From NCBI GenBank assembly GCA_003388555.1, contig QQVD01000030.1:112078-176077 (forward strand): 64,000 nucleotides of DNA, in the 5' to 3' direction. Shown in pieces: positions 1-9,359 of this stretch; positions within the stretch are counted from its first letter, which is position 1; every line of letters starts with the position of its first letter. Position numbers and translations under genes: made by a program. This DNA is from Acidobacteriota bacterium (GTDB taxonomy: Bacteria; Acidobacteriota; Thermoanaerobaculia; Multivoradales; Multivoraceae). Below the pieces are notes generated by a model. That model was not told where the DNA came from, ran no database searches, and saw only the letters and a list, made by a program, of their open reading frames with translations.

Positions 1-4
1 CGTC

Positions 5-469
5 CTACTCCTCCGACTCAGCCTCCGAGTCGCCGCCGCCGCGCCGCACCTCGAAGGTCCAGCTGCCCTGCTGCGCCTGCTCGCCGCTGCCGACCGTCCA
101 GCCGGCGGTGTACTCGCCGTCGGGCATGCGGCCGACGACCTGCGCCATCAGGTCGTCTTCGCCCATGGTGTGCAGGCCGGTCACCTCGAGCTCGCCGGCG
201 GGCCCGCTGAGGGTGAGCTGGGACAGCGCGACGTCGGGTGAACGGTCGAACCAGACACGCAGCGAGCGCACCGGTCGATCGACGACGGCGCCGTCCTCGG
301 GCTCGGTGGCGACGACAGCGATCGGCTCCTCGGCGGGCGCGGCGCCGAGGGTGGCGGCGGGACCGGCGCAGGCGATCAGGGTGAGCAGCGCGGCGACGAG
401 CACGGCCGTCGCGGGACCAACCCGTCGAGCACCGGCGGTGGCGGAAGAGAGAATCGAAACGGGGCGCAT
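5..469 (-). CDS. CopC-like domain lipoprotein
   Basis: Encodes about 154 residues: a signal peptide ending in a lipobox (LIAC, Cys34), then one CopC-type beta-sandwich of about 100 residues (EPEDGAVVDRPVRSLRVWF, then GEYTAGWTVGSGEQ and a final GSWTFEV strand). CopC proteins bind copper in the periplasm; this one is probably an outer-membrane or periplasmic lipoprotein. The start is set by a GGAG 8 nt upstream of the ATG at 469; a longer reading frame runs to 595 but has an implausible Arg-rich leader. Oddly, the His expected at the mature N-terminus and the DGH-type motif near the C-terminus are absent, so copper binding is doubtful. It lies 122 bp downstream of, and co-directional with, the heme/copper monooxygenase-like gene, suggesting an accessory role. 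The fold call is fairly sure; function is inference. Confidence 0.72.
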   Translation of the reverse strand: MRPVSILSSATAGARRVGPATAVLVAALLTLIACAGPAATLGAAPAEEPIAVVATEPEDGAVVDRPVRSLRVWFDRSPDVALSQLTLSGPAGELEVTGLHTMGEDDLMAQVVGRMPDGEYTAGWTVGSGEQAQQGSWTFEVRRGGGDSEAESEE

Positions 470-591
470 GAGGGGATCTCCGAGGGTGCTCCGGCGTGCG
501 GAGCGGTGTCGATGTTCAGGCGATGGGAGGCGCAGACGCGTCGCGATCCGCTGCGAGGAGAAGGTCGGCCTCGACGACCGGAGAACGTCGC

Positions 592-2313
592 TCATCCGTC
601 ACTGCCGGCGGAGGTCGTGCCGGCGCCGACCTTCGGTTCGACGGGCTTGGCGAGGAAGGGGAACTCGATCGGCTTCTCGGTGTCGCTGCCGATGGTCAGG
701 GTGCCCTCGAGCCGCCGCTCCGCGTCGAGCTGAGCGACCAGGGTGGTCGTGGTGGCGCTCGCCTCGGGAGTCGGGAACTGGGTCGTGATCTCGAGCCTGT
801 CTCCGCTCCAGCCGAAGTCGTCGAGACTGATGGTGAACATCACGACGCCCTGCACCAGGTAGAGCCAGCCCTCACCCTCGCGCGGCGCGTAGAGACCGAA
901 CGGCATGAAGCCGCCGGCGACCCAACCGTGCTCGGCCGGCAACTCGGAGAGGATCGAGCGCAGCTTCTCCTCGGGGCGCAGCGGCGTGTGCACCACACCC
1001 TCCTTCTGCACCGCCTCGATGAAGCCGTTGAACATCTCGCTGAAGGTGTCGCCGCGGTAGATGACCTCGGCGGTCGGGTCGGGATTGGAGGGGTTCGCGG
1101 CCGAGTTGTCCCAGCGCGCGGTCACCTCGATGCGGCTGCCGGCGGGCACGTCGACCAGCTCGGTCGGGTAGTAGAGCCACTGCCAGTTGTAGTCGTAGTC
1201 GGGCACGTCGAGCAGGGTTTCGCGCTCGCCGTCGGGATGGATCAGCTCGTACTTCATCGCTTTCCCGCGCACGTGCATGTGCGGCGAGAAGGCGAGCAGC
1301 TGCATATCGCGATCGAAGGTGTAGTACGCCATCTCGGGGTGATCGGCGGCACCCGGCGGGATGCGCAGGCCGGTGTTGGTCACCGGCAGGGTCGCCACCT
1401 CCTTGCGCAGCTCGCCCTCACCGAAGTGGATGCCGATGCGGCTCCTGTCGACGGTCGCCTCGCCGAAGGGGTGGTAGTGGTTGTCCATCGTGATAGTGGT
1501 GCCCGGCGAGAGGATGCGGCCCATGCCCTCCGGGAAGACGTAGGGCGGCATGCCGGCGGTCCAGATGCCGAAGACGCCGTTGCGGGCCGGCTTGTCGGCG
1601 GCGCCGATCTGGCCCGACGAGCCCGGCGAGGCGTAGGTCGCCTGGAAGTGATGGGTGGCGCGGCGGTCGCCGGGCAGGAACTCGATCGCCTGCACCCAGC
1701 GCTCGCCATCGAGCGGCACCGCGATCGTCTCCTTGGGGAAGAGGTCCGGACCTGACGCCGGCACCTCCACCGGGCTCAGCTCGAGCACGAGGTCCGGCTC
1801 GCCGAGCACCCAGGTGTCGGAGAACTCCGGTGTCTGCGGGAGATGCGACGGATCACCCTCGGGAGCGCCGGCGCGCGCCCAGCGCACCAGCGTCTCGATC
1901 TGCTCGTCGCTGAGCGAGAGGTCGCCCTCGAACTGCAACCGGTCTGACTCGCCGCTCCACGGTGGCATCTCGCCGGCGCTGACCGCGCGGGCGATCGACT
2001 TGGCCCACGGCCGTGCCTCGGCGTACGAGAGCAGCGACATCGGCGCGACCTGGCCAGGCCGGTGGCAGGTGACGCACTTGCCGAACAGGATCGGCGCGAC
2101 GTCGCGGCTGAAGGTCGCCGCCGGCTCCTCGCTCGCGCCCACCGGCGTCGCGGAGCGGATCGCAGCGACGCCACCGGCGGCCGACAGGACCGCGGCCGAG
2201 AAGGCGAAAGCGACAGCGAGCCTGGGCAGGCGCGCCGGGCCGCCCGGCGGACGGCGGCGCGAGGCTGCGCGCCGCGGAGGGTGCCGCGGAGAGCGGGGTG
2301 CGAGTCGAGACAT
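592..2313 (-). CDS. Secreted cytochrome c / copper type II ascorbate-dependent monooxygenase-like fusion
   Basis: A 573-residue exported protein. An Arg-rich N-region and hydrophobic segment (residues about 31-52) form the signal. Residues 66-150 are a class I cytochrome c domain with one heme site CVTCH (80-84) and a distal Met candidate in GEMPPW. Residues about 180-435 match the peptidylglycine/dopamine-beta monooxygenase fold: the His pair HH 221-222, DNHYH (277-281), PHMH (His345/His347) and a Met in TFSEMFNG (Met427) line up with the CuH and CuM ligands of that family. A C-terminal beta-rich tail follows. The start at 2313 has a GAGGAGG 8 nt upstream. This heme/copper combination recurs in Acidobacteriota and Planctomycetes. 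Substrate is unknown; the heme domain could feed electrons to copper in place of ascorbate (inference). Confidence 0.82.
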   Translation of the reverse strand: MSRLAPRSPRHPPRRAASRRRPPGGPARLPRLAVAFAFSAAVLSAAGGVAAIRSATPVGASEEPAATFSRDVAPILFGKCVTCHRPGQVAPMSLLSYAEARPWAKSIARAVSAGEMPPWSGESDRLQFEGDLSLSDEQIETLVRWARAGAPEGDPSHLPQTPEFSDTWVLGEPDLVLELSPVEVPASGPDLFPKETIAVPLDGERWVQAIEFLPGDRRATHHFQATYASPGSSGQIGAADKPARNGVFGIWTAGMPPYVFPEGMGRILSPGTTITMDNHYHPFGEATVDRSRIGIHFGEGELRKEVATLPVTNTGLRIPPGAADHPEMAYYTFDRDMQLLAFSPHMHVRGKAMKYELIHPDGERETLLDVPDYDYNWQWLYYPTELVDVPAGSRIEVTARWDNSAANPSNPDPTAEVIYRGDTFSEMFNGFIEAVQKEGVVHTPLRPEEKLRSILSELPAEHGWVAGGFMPFGLYAPREGEGWLYLVQGVVMFTISLDDFGWSGDRLEITTQFPTPEASATTTTLVAQLDAERRLEGTLTIGSDTEKPIEFPFLAKPVEPKVGAGTTSAGSDG

Positions 2314-2644
2314 CGAAGACCTCCTCGATCCGGTGCGGCCCAGCTCCCGAGCGTCCTGGAGCAGTGCCGGTCGCGCTTCCGTGAGGGGACGACCCGTCGG
2401 CAGGAGCGGCGAACATCGAACGCCCCGGCGCGGGCGAATCACGGGACAGAATACACTGCGGCGGCGCGCGGCGCGTCCCTCTCGGAGCGGGCGCCGGGTT
2501 CGGGCGCGCGGGCCTTCTCGGCTCTGCCGTCGCCCGACCACTGCGGTCCGGCCGCCGCTGCGATCCAGGCCGCCAGAACACCACAGCGCCCGAGATGCGC
2601 GCCAGCCCGCGCCGTCCCGGAGCTGCACAGAGAACGGAGACTTC
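2314..2644. other. Divergent intergenic region, nothing recognised
   Basis: This 331-bp stretch separates the divergent monooxygenase-like gene (minus) and the small membrane protein gene (plus). Only the ribosome binding sites at its two ends can be supported: GAGGAGG for the minus gene and CGGAGA for the plus gene. The one AT-richer patch, around 2446-2457 (acagaatacact), could hold a -10 element on either strand, but no matching -35 is visible. Confidence 0.4.
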
Positions 2645-3196
2645 GTGAAACAGCTCCTCCCCTTCCTCTTCGCCCTCGGCACCGCCGTCTGCTGGGGCCT
2701 CTACGGGCCGACGCTCGGCCGCGCCCGCATCGCCGACGCCGACCTCTCGCCGTTCAAGCCCTACGTCGCCATCGGCTTCGCCTACCTGGTGATCGCCATC
2801 CTCGGCGGCATGGTCGGCATGTACTTCAAGGGCGACAGCTTCACGCCGTCCGGCGCCGGAGCCTGGTGGGGCCTGATCGCGGGCACCCTCGGTGCGCTCG
2901 GCGCCTTCAACCTGACCCTGGCGATGTTCACCGGCGGCGCCCGCATCCCCCACGCCGTGATGCCGGTCGTCTTCGGCGGTGCGGTGACGGTGACCGCCCT
3001 CTACACCATCCTGACGTCCGGCGGCACGCTGAGGATGACGCCGCGTCTGGGTCTCGGCATCGTGTTGATGTTCGTCTCGATCGTGATCATCACCACGAAC
3101 ACGCCCCACGCGCCTCCCGCCGGCGGCGCGCACGGAAGCCAGGGAGCTCCGACAGCGGCGGGCGGGGCCGGCGGCGAGACCGGCGACGGGCACTGA
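2645..3196 (+). CDS. Small integral membrane protein, EamA/DMT-half-like
   Basis: A 183-residue protein with about five hydrophobic helices (roughly residues 1-20, 40-65, 78-100, 105-128, 135-158) and a Gly/Ala-rich polar tail. Its first helix (ALGTAVCWGLYGPTLGRA) and the Gly-rich helix starts resemble half-size EamA/drug-metabolite-transporter proteins; I infer transport, but the substrate cannot be named. The GTG start at 2645 is chosen because GGAG lies 5 nt upstream and the signal-like helix begins immediately after it. The same frame is open much further upstream, but that part reads as the reverse strand of the neighbouring gene. It is monocistronic here. Confidence 0.65.
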   Translation: MKQLLPFLFALGTAVCWGLYGPTLGRARIADADLSPFKPYVAIGFAYLVIAILGGMVGMYFKGDSFTPSGAGAWWGLIAGTLGALGAFNLTLAMFTGGARIPHAVMPVVFGGAVTVTALYTILTSGGTLRMTPRLGLGIVLMFVSIVIITTNTPHAPPAGGAHGSQGAPTAAGGAGGETGDGH

Positions 3197-3330
3197 ATCC
3201 GCCCGCCCGGGTCCGTGTCCTGCGATCGGCCGCGCCATGCGCTGAGCCCGGATGCCTCATGGCGCGCCCTCGGGAGACGCCCGCAGTCTCCTCGAGGCGG
3301 AGTCCTACTGCCTACCCGGCAGGCCCTCGC

Positions 3331-6024
3331 TCAGCGCGGCGGCTCGGTGCCCACCCACCAGGGTGACGTCCACGCGACGGCGCCGTCGATCTGGGTGACC
3401 TTGACGTAGTACCAGTCGCCGCCAGGCGCCGAACGCTCCTCGCCCCAACGCATCGTCACGTCGTCGACGCCGGCTGCCGGCAGCCGTCGCAGGGCGACGC
3501 GATCCTCGGTGACCCCGCCGTCGACCGCGCGCACCGCGGTCTCGTCGCCGAGCCCGGCGAGACGGAAGACCTCGCGCACGGCCGGGAAGTCGCTGTCCTC
3601 GCGCTCCACCGGCGGTGCGCGACCGGCCTCGCGGGTGGGGTTCACCGAGACCTCCAGAGTCGCCTCGTCGCCGACCCCTTCGAGCTCGAGCTCGACCACG
3701 CGCTCGATGCCCCGTGTCGCCAGATCGAACACGACACGCTGCTTCGCCCCGCGGCCGTCGTTCCCCTCGGCGGTCGCCTCGACGCGCACGGAGTCGGTGT
3801 CGGGAGCGACCTTGCCGACCAGTCGCGCAGCGGCGACGCGGGCACCGCGCAGGGCGATCGACCCACCCCAGCGGCGGTGTCCGCGCGGATTGTCGCGGAT
3901 CCCCTGACCGGCGGAGCCGAACTTGCCGAACGGCTCGGAGCTCGAGGAGAAGACCACCTGGTAGCGCGCGCGACCATCGGTGGACGCCGCAGCGGGATCC
4001 CCTTGCCGGGTGAGATCCTCGACGTGCACCACCTCGCCGGAGCGCACCACCTCGATCCGCGCCAGCGGCGCGGTGCCGATGGCGCGCAGCCGGATTCCGC
4101 GCTCTTCGGTCATCGCCAGGGAGCTCCCCATCGGGCGCCCGTTGAGGTCGGCGAGCAGGATGATCCGCTCGGCTCCGCTGGTCGCGACGGTGCGCCTGGC
4201 CCTCAGGCCGTCGAAGATCTCGTCGCGCCCCTTGGCCGGCGCGAACACTCCCCCGAGGCCGCCGAACTGGTGGATGTTCGAGCGCCGGTTGGCGAGACCG
4301 CGACCGGGCGAGTAGCCGGGATGACCGAGATGGTCGTCGCTGGCGCCGACGAAGCCGACCTGGAAGCCGCGCTCCAGGTAGTAACGGCCGAACCACTCGA
4401 AGGTGCCGTGGCCCGACATGATCTCGACCAGTCGTTCGGTGTCGAAGTCGCTGAGCCGCCAGTCGCCCGCCTGGTGGGCGTGGGGGATGACCAGCACGTC
4501 GTCCGGGTCGAAGCGCGCGTGCAGGCCGCGGTAGAGGGCGGAGAGTACCGGCGCCTCCTGGCTCGGCACCCGCGGCTGGTCGAAGTGGCGGTAGAACACG
4601 TTGTGATGACCGCCGACCTGGCGGTTCGCGGTCCACTCGTAACCCGGGTAGACGACGAGCCGGCCGTCCTGCGACCAGCGGCGCGACGCCTCGTTGAGGG
4701 TCCTCCACTCGCCGTCGTCCATCCAGATGTCGTGCTCGCTGAGGGTCAGGAAGTCGAGCCGGGCGTCGTCGCGGCCGAAGCGGAAGTAGCCGTCGACCGA
4801 GCCGAGCCCCTCGGCGAAGCCGCAGTGACCGTGCGTCTCGCCCCAGTAGAGCCGCACCTGCGGATCGGCCTCGACCAGGATCGGGTTGGCCTGGCCGACG
4901 ACCGCACCGTCCGGCGAGCGGAAGGTGAAGCGCTGCACTCCCGGCGCCTCGAAGCGAGCCTCGAGGAGATGGATCGCGCCAGCGTAGTCGTTCGCCAGGT
5001 TCGACTTAGCGGCCGGGATCTCGGCGTAGGGCGCGCCGTTGAGCAGCACCTGGTAGGACGGGATCGCTCCCGAAGCCCGGTTGTAACCGGCGTCCTCGCT
5101 GCGCACCGAGATCTCGACCCTCTCGCCGACCGCGACGATCGACGGGGCGAACCCCTGCACCGCGACCGCCGCGCCACCGACCACCTTGAAGGTCGGGGTG
5201 GGGAACTCGTGGAAGAGCCCGTCGCCGTGATCGACGTAGACCGGTAGCGCCACCGCGTCGTTGCTGTACGAGGGCACCCGGTAGCCGGGTCCGCCGCCGG
5301 AGCGGTCGCCGTAGGTGACGGTGACCCGGTCGCCGGGCTGCAGGTCGGCGCCGGAGAGGCGGAACGCCGGCAGCGGTGTGGCGCCACGGAAACCGCCGTG
5401 CGGGCCGACGATCGGCGCCTCGGTGCGCTCGAAGACGGCGCCGGGGCGCGAGCTGGCGATCGTCGTGTAGCCCTCGCCGGCCGCATCGTCGACCTGGATC
5501 GGCGTGCCGGTGAGGAAGTGGCGCGCGATGAGGAAGCGGCCACCCGCGCGCACCGGCAGACGGCCCACGGTGTAGGTCACGCGGTAGGTCTGCAGCGAGT
5601 CGGCGATCGCCGCCGGCGGCCCTTCGATCGACAGGGTTCCCAGCAGCCCCGGGTCGGCCGCCGCGACGAGCCGCCGCACGTCGTCGTCGAGCTGCTCGAG
5701 GAAACGGTCGCCGGCGCCGCTCTGGCCGCTCATCACGCGGCCCACCATCAGGGTGGTGTTCAGCGGCACGAACCCGCCGAGCAACGAACGGGCGTTGGCC
5801 CAGCGCCACACCACCTCGGCTCGCCGGCGCGCCTCGTCCTCGGCGACAGCAGGCGTCGGTTGGTCTTCGATCGCGGCGATCAGTGCATCGACCTGCTGCT
5901 GCAGCTCGGCCGGCAATGCCTGCGCGACGGACGGCGGCGAGGCTCCCGCGACGGCGAGCACGGCGATCACCGTGGCGGCCGAAACGGGTCTGGGCCACGC
6001 CCGGGCCGAAGCCCGACGCCGCAT
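3331..6024 (-). CDS. Exported DUF3604 (PHP-like) domain protein
   Basis: An 897-residue protein with an N-terminal signal (hydrophobic stretch about 15-35, ending SVAQA). The middle, from about residue 390, carries the DUF3604 signature YWGETHGHCGFAEGLG, followed by DYLTLSEHD-type sequence (LDFLTLSEHDIWMDD) and VIPHAHQAGDW, which look like the His/Asp metal ligands of PHP-type phosphoesterases. The first 390 residues and the last about 150 are beta-rich. The family is widespread in marine and soil bacteria, with no settled substrate. The start ATG at 6024 overlaps the stop of the upstream gene in TGATG (1-nt overlap), so the two are translationally coupled and were probably acquired or kept as a pair. 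Confidence 0.8.
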   Translation of the reverse strand: MRRRASARAWPRPVSAATVIAVLAVAGASPPSVAQALPAELQQQVDALIAAIEDQPTPAVAEDEARRRAEVVWRWANARSLLGGFVPLNTTLMVGRVMSGQSGAGDRFLEQLDDDVRRLVAAADPGLLGTLSIEGPPAAIADSLQTYRVTYTVGRLPVRAGGRFLIARHFLTGTPIQVDDAAGEGYTTIASSRPGAVFERTEAPIVGPHGGFRGATPLPAFRLSGADLQPGDRVTVTYGDRSGGGPGYRVPSYSNDAVALPVYVDHGDGLFHEFPTPTFKVVGGAAVAVQGFAPSIVAVGERVEISVRSEDAGYNRASGAIPSYQVLLNGAPYAEIPAAKSNLANDYAGAIHLLEARFEAPGVQRFTFRSPDGAVVGQANPILVEADPQVRLYWGETHGHCGFAEGLGSVDGYFRFGRDDARLDFLTLSEHDIWMDDGEWRTLNEASRRWSQDGRLVVYPGYEWTANRQVGGHHNVFYRHFDQPRVPSQEAPVLSALYRGLHARFDPDDVLVIPHAHQAGDWRLSDFDTERLVEIMSGHGTFEWFGRYYLERGFQVGFVGASDDHLGHPGYSPGRGLANRRSNIHQFGGLGGVFAPAKGRDEIFDGLRARRTVATSGAERIILLADLNGRPMGSSLAMTEERGIRLRAIGTAPLARIEVVRSGEVVHVEDLTRQGDPAAASTDGRARYQVVFSSSSEPFGKFGSAGQGIRDNPRGHRRWGGSIALRGARVAAARLVGKVAPDTDSVRVEATAEGNDGRGAKQRVVFDLATRGIERVVELELEGVGDEATLEVSVNPTREAGRAPPVEREDSDFPAVREVFRLAGLGDETAVRAVDGGVTEDRVALRRLPAAGVDDVTMRWGEERSAPGGDWYYVKVTQIDGAVAWTSPWWVGTEPPR

Positions 6025-6728
6025 CACGGCGACCCGTCGCGCGGCGGCGTGATCATGATGTGGGCGCCGGGCGTGCCTTCGCCCATCAGCCAGGGCGCGA
6101 CGCCACCGGTGGGACCGGCGGGCAGGCCGAGCTCCTCGGCGGTGGCTCCCGGCACGTAGAGGACCCAGCGGGTGTGGGCGCCTTCGATCTCGCCCTTCTC
6201 GGGGTCGTAGCGCCTGCCGGTGGTCACGTAGAGCGCCCGCGGTCCGGCCGGCATCGGCAGCTCGCCGGCTTCGATCTCGGCGAAGCGACGGTCCGAGCGC
6301 TCCTTGCCCTGCACTCCTTCGAAGCTGAGCTGGCGACCGCGCGCCATGTACGGCTCGAGATCGCGGTGGTAGCAGGCGATGTTGAGCGCCGCGTCGCGCG
6401 GGTCGTCGGCGAGGCAGACGATGTCGTTGCTGCCCTCGCGCAGGGTGACGTTGCTGCCGTCCGCACGCCAGCCGATCACCGTGGCCTCGGCGCGCCGGTC
6501 TTCGGGCGCCGCCAGCACCGCCGCGGCGATCTGCTCGGCGTCGGGAGGCACCGCGACCGAAACCTCCGGTTGCGACTCGGTCTCCTGGGCGATCAGCGGC
6601 GGCGGCGCGACGGCGGCGAGGACGCAGGCCAGCGAGAGGAGAACGAAGGCGGCGCCGAAGGGGTGCGGGCCCAGGCGGGCCGGCGAAGCAGCGGCGAGAC
6701 TCGGGCAGAGGCGGTGGTACCGGCGCAA
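6024..6728 (-). CDS. Conserved secreted protein of unknown function, partner of DUF3604 gene
   Basis: Encodes 234 residues: a signal peptide (hydrophobic stretch about 25-42, PLIAQ cleavage region) and one compact domain with LREGSNDIVCLADDP, ACYHRDLEPYMARGR and a C-terminal GAHIMITP. I recall similar conserved hypothetical proteins from Acidobacteriota and Gemmatimonadota, but no function. The TTG start at 6728 is chosen because a strong AGGAGG lies 8 nt upstream and the hydrophobic signal follows; the frame is open up to 6881 but that extension is Arg/Pro-rich and lacks a good ribosome site. The stop overlaps the start of the DUF3604 gene, implying coupled translation. Confidence 0.7.
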   Translation of the reverse strand: MRRYHRLCPSLAAASPARLGPHPFGAAFVLLSLACVLAAVAPPPLIAQETESQPEVSVAVPPDAEQIAAAVLAAPEDRRAEATVIGWRADGSNVTLREGSNDIVCLADDPRDAALNIACYHRDLEPYMARGRQLSFEGVQGKERSDRRFAEIEAGELPMPAGPRALYVTTGRRYDPEKGEIEGAHTRWVLYVPGATAEELGLPAGPTGGVAPWLMGEGTPGAHIMITPPRDGSP

Positions 6729-6962
6729 AGGGAGCTCCTCCTGTCGAAGCCTCCGCGGCGCTCGGTCCGGCGCTCGGGTCACATCCCTGCGACCCGTCGA
6801 GCCGCCTTCGGCCCGCGGAGTGGGGGTCGTCTCGGACTCTCGGACTTTCGGTCGGGAGCCTACAGGACGCACCGACGCCACCGACGCATCGCACGGCGCG
6901 GATCCCCGCTTCGGCTCGTCCGCCCTCAGCCGGACGGGGAGGCCGCGCCAACGCTCCCGAGG

Positions 6963-9359
6963 TCAGGGATCCTCGACCAGCTCGATCGGCAGCGCCGTGC
7001 GCACCTTGAGACCCTTCGGCAACACCCGCAGCTCCGGCCGCGCGTCGGCTCCGTCCCCGGGACCGCGCTCGCTGTAGTAGCTGACGATCAGCTGGCTGCG
7101 CAGCTCCGCCTCGATCTGGCGGTAGACCGCCTCGACCTGGTCGAGCGAAGCGACCTGGAACAGCCTGCCGCCGGTGGGCTCGGTGATCAGCCTCAGGTTG
7201 GAGCGCGCGGTGACCTCGGCGAACTGGATCTCCGGCGCGCCGGGAGAGCCACGCCGGATCGAGCCGATGGAGCCCGAAGAGCCGGACAACGCGATCACGT
7301 ACACCGGCACCCCGAGGCGCTGGCCGAACTCGATGGCGCGCTGCGGATCGGCGCGGCTGTCGCTGTCGAAGCCGTCGGTGAACACCACCAGCGCCTTGCG
7401 CCCCTTGACGTCGCCGAACTGCAGCAGCGAGAAGAGCACCGAGTCGTAGAGCGCGGTGCCGCCCTCCGGCTGCAGCCGGTCGAGGGCGAAGCGAGCCGCC
7501 TCGAGGTCGCCGGTCAGCGGCTGCAGCAGACGCAGGCGCTGGTCGAAGTCGACGACGAAGACCCGGTCGCCGGTGCTCAGCGTCTGCTCGAGGAAGGCCG
7601 CGGTGAGCTGGCGGGTGCGCTCCCAGACGTCGCGCATGCTGCCGGAGGAGTCGATCGCCATGCCGAGCGCGAGCTGCGTGTCCGTCGACGGGCTGACCTG
7701 GTCGACCGGGTAGACGCGGCCGCGCCGGCCTCCCTCGCGCACCTCGAAGTCCTCGGGGCGCAGGTCGGTGACCGGCGCGCCGCGCCCGTCAACCACCAGC
7801 ACCTGGAGGCGCACCAGCTGCACGTCGAGCGTCTCGGCGAAGCCGCCGGCGGCGTTGGCGTCCTGCACCAGACGCACGTCCTCGAGCTCACGGCCGTCGT
7901 CGAGTCTGGCGACGACGCGCACGAAGTCCTGCGCCGTCGGCGGCGGCGACTCGAAGCGGGCGGCGAAGCGCTCGATGCTCTCGGCGCCGCGTCCGGAGGG
8001 ATCGTCGACCTCAGAAGTGAGTGCGCCCAGCCTCTCCTGGTTGCGGTAGAAGGTGACGCCTTCGAGCAGGGCATCGCGCGGCACCGACACCGCGGCCTGG
8101 ATCTCGATCGCTCCTGCGCCGCTCTGCACCTGGAGGCCGGTCAGCCGCACCGAGAACCGCGGATCGAGCCGGTTCAGCACCAGGGTGTCGCTGCCCAGCA
8201 GGCGCTCGCCGGGGCCGTACGCCTTCACCTCGACGGTCTGCTCGCGCGGTGGATCGGCGAGCTCGACCTTCGCCTCCCAGGGCGGCAGCACCCGGCGCTC
8301 GAAGCGCTCGCCGTCGAGCAGGAACTCGACCGTCTGGATCGTCGGATCGACGTTGAGGGTCTCGAGCAGCACCCGGCCGGTGAGCAGCTGTCCGCGCGCG
8401 CCTTCGGGCGGCAGCAGCCTGATCACCGCCGAGCGTTGCGGCGGGTCGGCGAGCGCGGCGGTGCGCGACGCGCCCGAGGAACTGGACGCGGCCTCGGCTC
8501 GAGCGCGCGCACCTTCACCAGGTGTCCTGTCGTCGGTCGACGGGTCCGGCGACACCGGCGGCAGCACCTCGGCCCGTCGCGAATCGGTGCGTCGCTCCGT
8601 TCCCGGGGCACGCACCAGCTCGCCGCCACCGGCGACACGCTCGTAGACGGTGCGCAGATCGAGCTGCGAGCCGAGGCCCAGGCTGAGATCGCTCTCGAGC
8701 ACCAGGCGCGGCGCTCCGTCGTCGCCCTGGCTCCTGGTGAAGCGCTCGCTGCGCCGCCGCGGTTCGGCCCGGGTCTCGACCACCAGCGCCTCGCCTTCGA
8801 GGCGCGCCGTCACCTCGCCAGTGAAGGAGTCGCCGACGGTGCGGCCGTCGAGGTGCAGCTCGCGGGTGTTGCGCGCCGCGTCGCGGATGCGCAGCGTCCT
8901 GCCGTCCTCGGCGAGGTCGATCTGCAGCACCTGGAGGGCGCGGAAGATCTCCTCGACCTGAGCCCGCACTCCGCCCGGGGCGTTGATGCCGCCCTGCGGT
9001 GCCGGCGAGTTGGAACGCCCCGTCGGCCCGCCGGAACGACCTCTCGTGCCGGCGGAGGTGCCGCCAGAGTAGGGCCCCGCCTGCCAACCCGTTCCCCCGC
9101 GTGGGCCGCTGCTGAGCCACTCGGCCATCTTCTCGTCGAGATCGTCGCTCTCGCCCTCGAGCAGCAGCCAGGTGCCGGTGAGGTCCAGGCCGCTCGTCGA
9201 GTCGCCCTGCACGGTGACGGAAGCGGAGACCGGGTGCCCGGCGACGGCGAGTGCGAGCACCAGCGGGAGCATCGCCAGGGCAGAGGGCCCGGCGAGGTGG
9301 GAGCGGCCGCCGGGTGGTGCCACGGGGCCGGATGTGGGACAGGGGAATCTGGGAATCAC
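6963..9359 (-). CDS. Exported VWFA-domain protein of the acidobacterial type
   Basis: A 798-residue exported protein. After a signal (hydrophobic stretch about 30-47) comes a beta-rich region with many short basic/acidic repeats, then a von Willebrand A domain near residues 545-740. Its MIDAS motif is complete: DSSGS in LGMAIDSSGSMRDVW, a Thr in EGGTALYDS and the Asp in VVFTDGFDSDSR. The phrase DLRPEDFEVREGGR just before it is typical of the VWFA-related proteins that are expanded in Acidobacteriota. These are thought to bind protein ligands through the metal site; the partner is unknown. The GTG at 9359 has GAGG 9 nt upstream. A Met at residue 30 is a possible later start, but it would truncate the signal. 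Confidence 0.82.
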   Translation of the reverse strand: MIPRFPCPTSGPVAPPGGRSHLAGPSALAMLPLVLALAVAGHPVSASVTVQGDSTSGLDLTGTWLLLEGESDDLDEKMAEWLSSGPRGGTGWQAGPYSGGTSAGTRGRSGGPTGRSNSPAPQGGINAPGGVRAQVEEIFRALQVLQIDLAEDGRTLRIRDAARNTRELHLDGRTVGDSFTGEVTARLEGEALVVETRAEPRRRSERFTRSQGDDGAPRLVLESDLSLGLGSQLDLRTVYERVAGGGELVRAPGTERRTDSRRAEVLPPVSPDPSTDDRTPGEGARARAEAASSSSGASRTAALADPPQRSAVIRLLPPEGARGQLLTGRVLLETLNVDPTIQTVEFLLDGERFERRVLPPWEAKVELADPPREQTVEVKAYGPGERLLGSDTLVLNRLDPRFSVRLTGLQVQSGAGAIEIQAAVSVPRDALLEGVTFYRNQERLGALTSEVDDPSGRGAESIERFAARFESPPPTAQDFVRVVARLDDGRELEDVRLVQDANAAGGFAETLDVQLVRLQVLVVDGRGAPVTDLRPEDFEVREGGRRGRVYPVDQVSPSTDTQLALGMAIDSSGSMRDVWERTRQLTAAFLEQTLSTGDRVFVVDFDQRLRLLQPLTGDLEAARFALDRLQPEGGTALYDSVLFSLLQFGDVKGRKALVVFTDGFDSDSRADPQRAIEFGQRLGVPVYVIALSGSSGSIGSIRRGSPGAPEIQFAEVTARSNLRLITEPTGGRLFQVASLDQVEAVYRQIEAELRSQLIVSYYSERGPGDGADARPELRVLPKGLKVRTALPIELVEDP

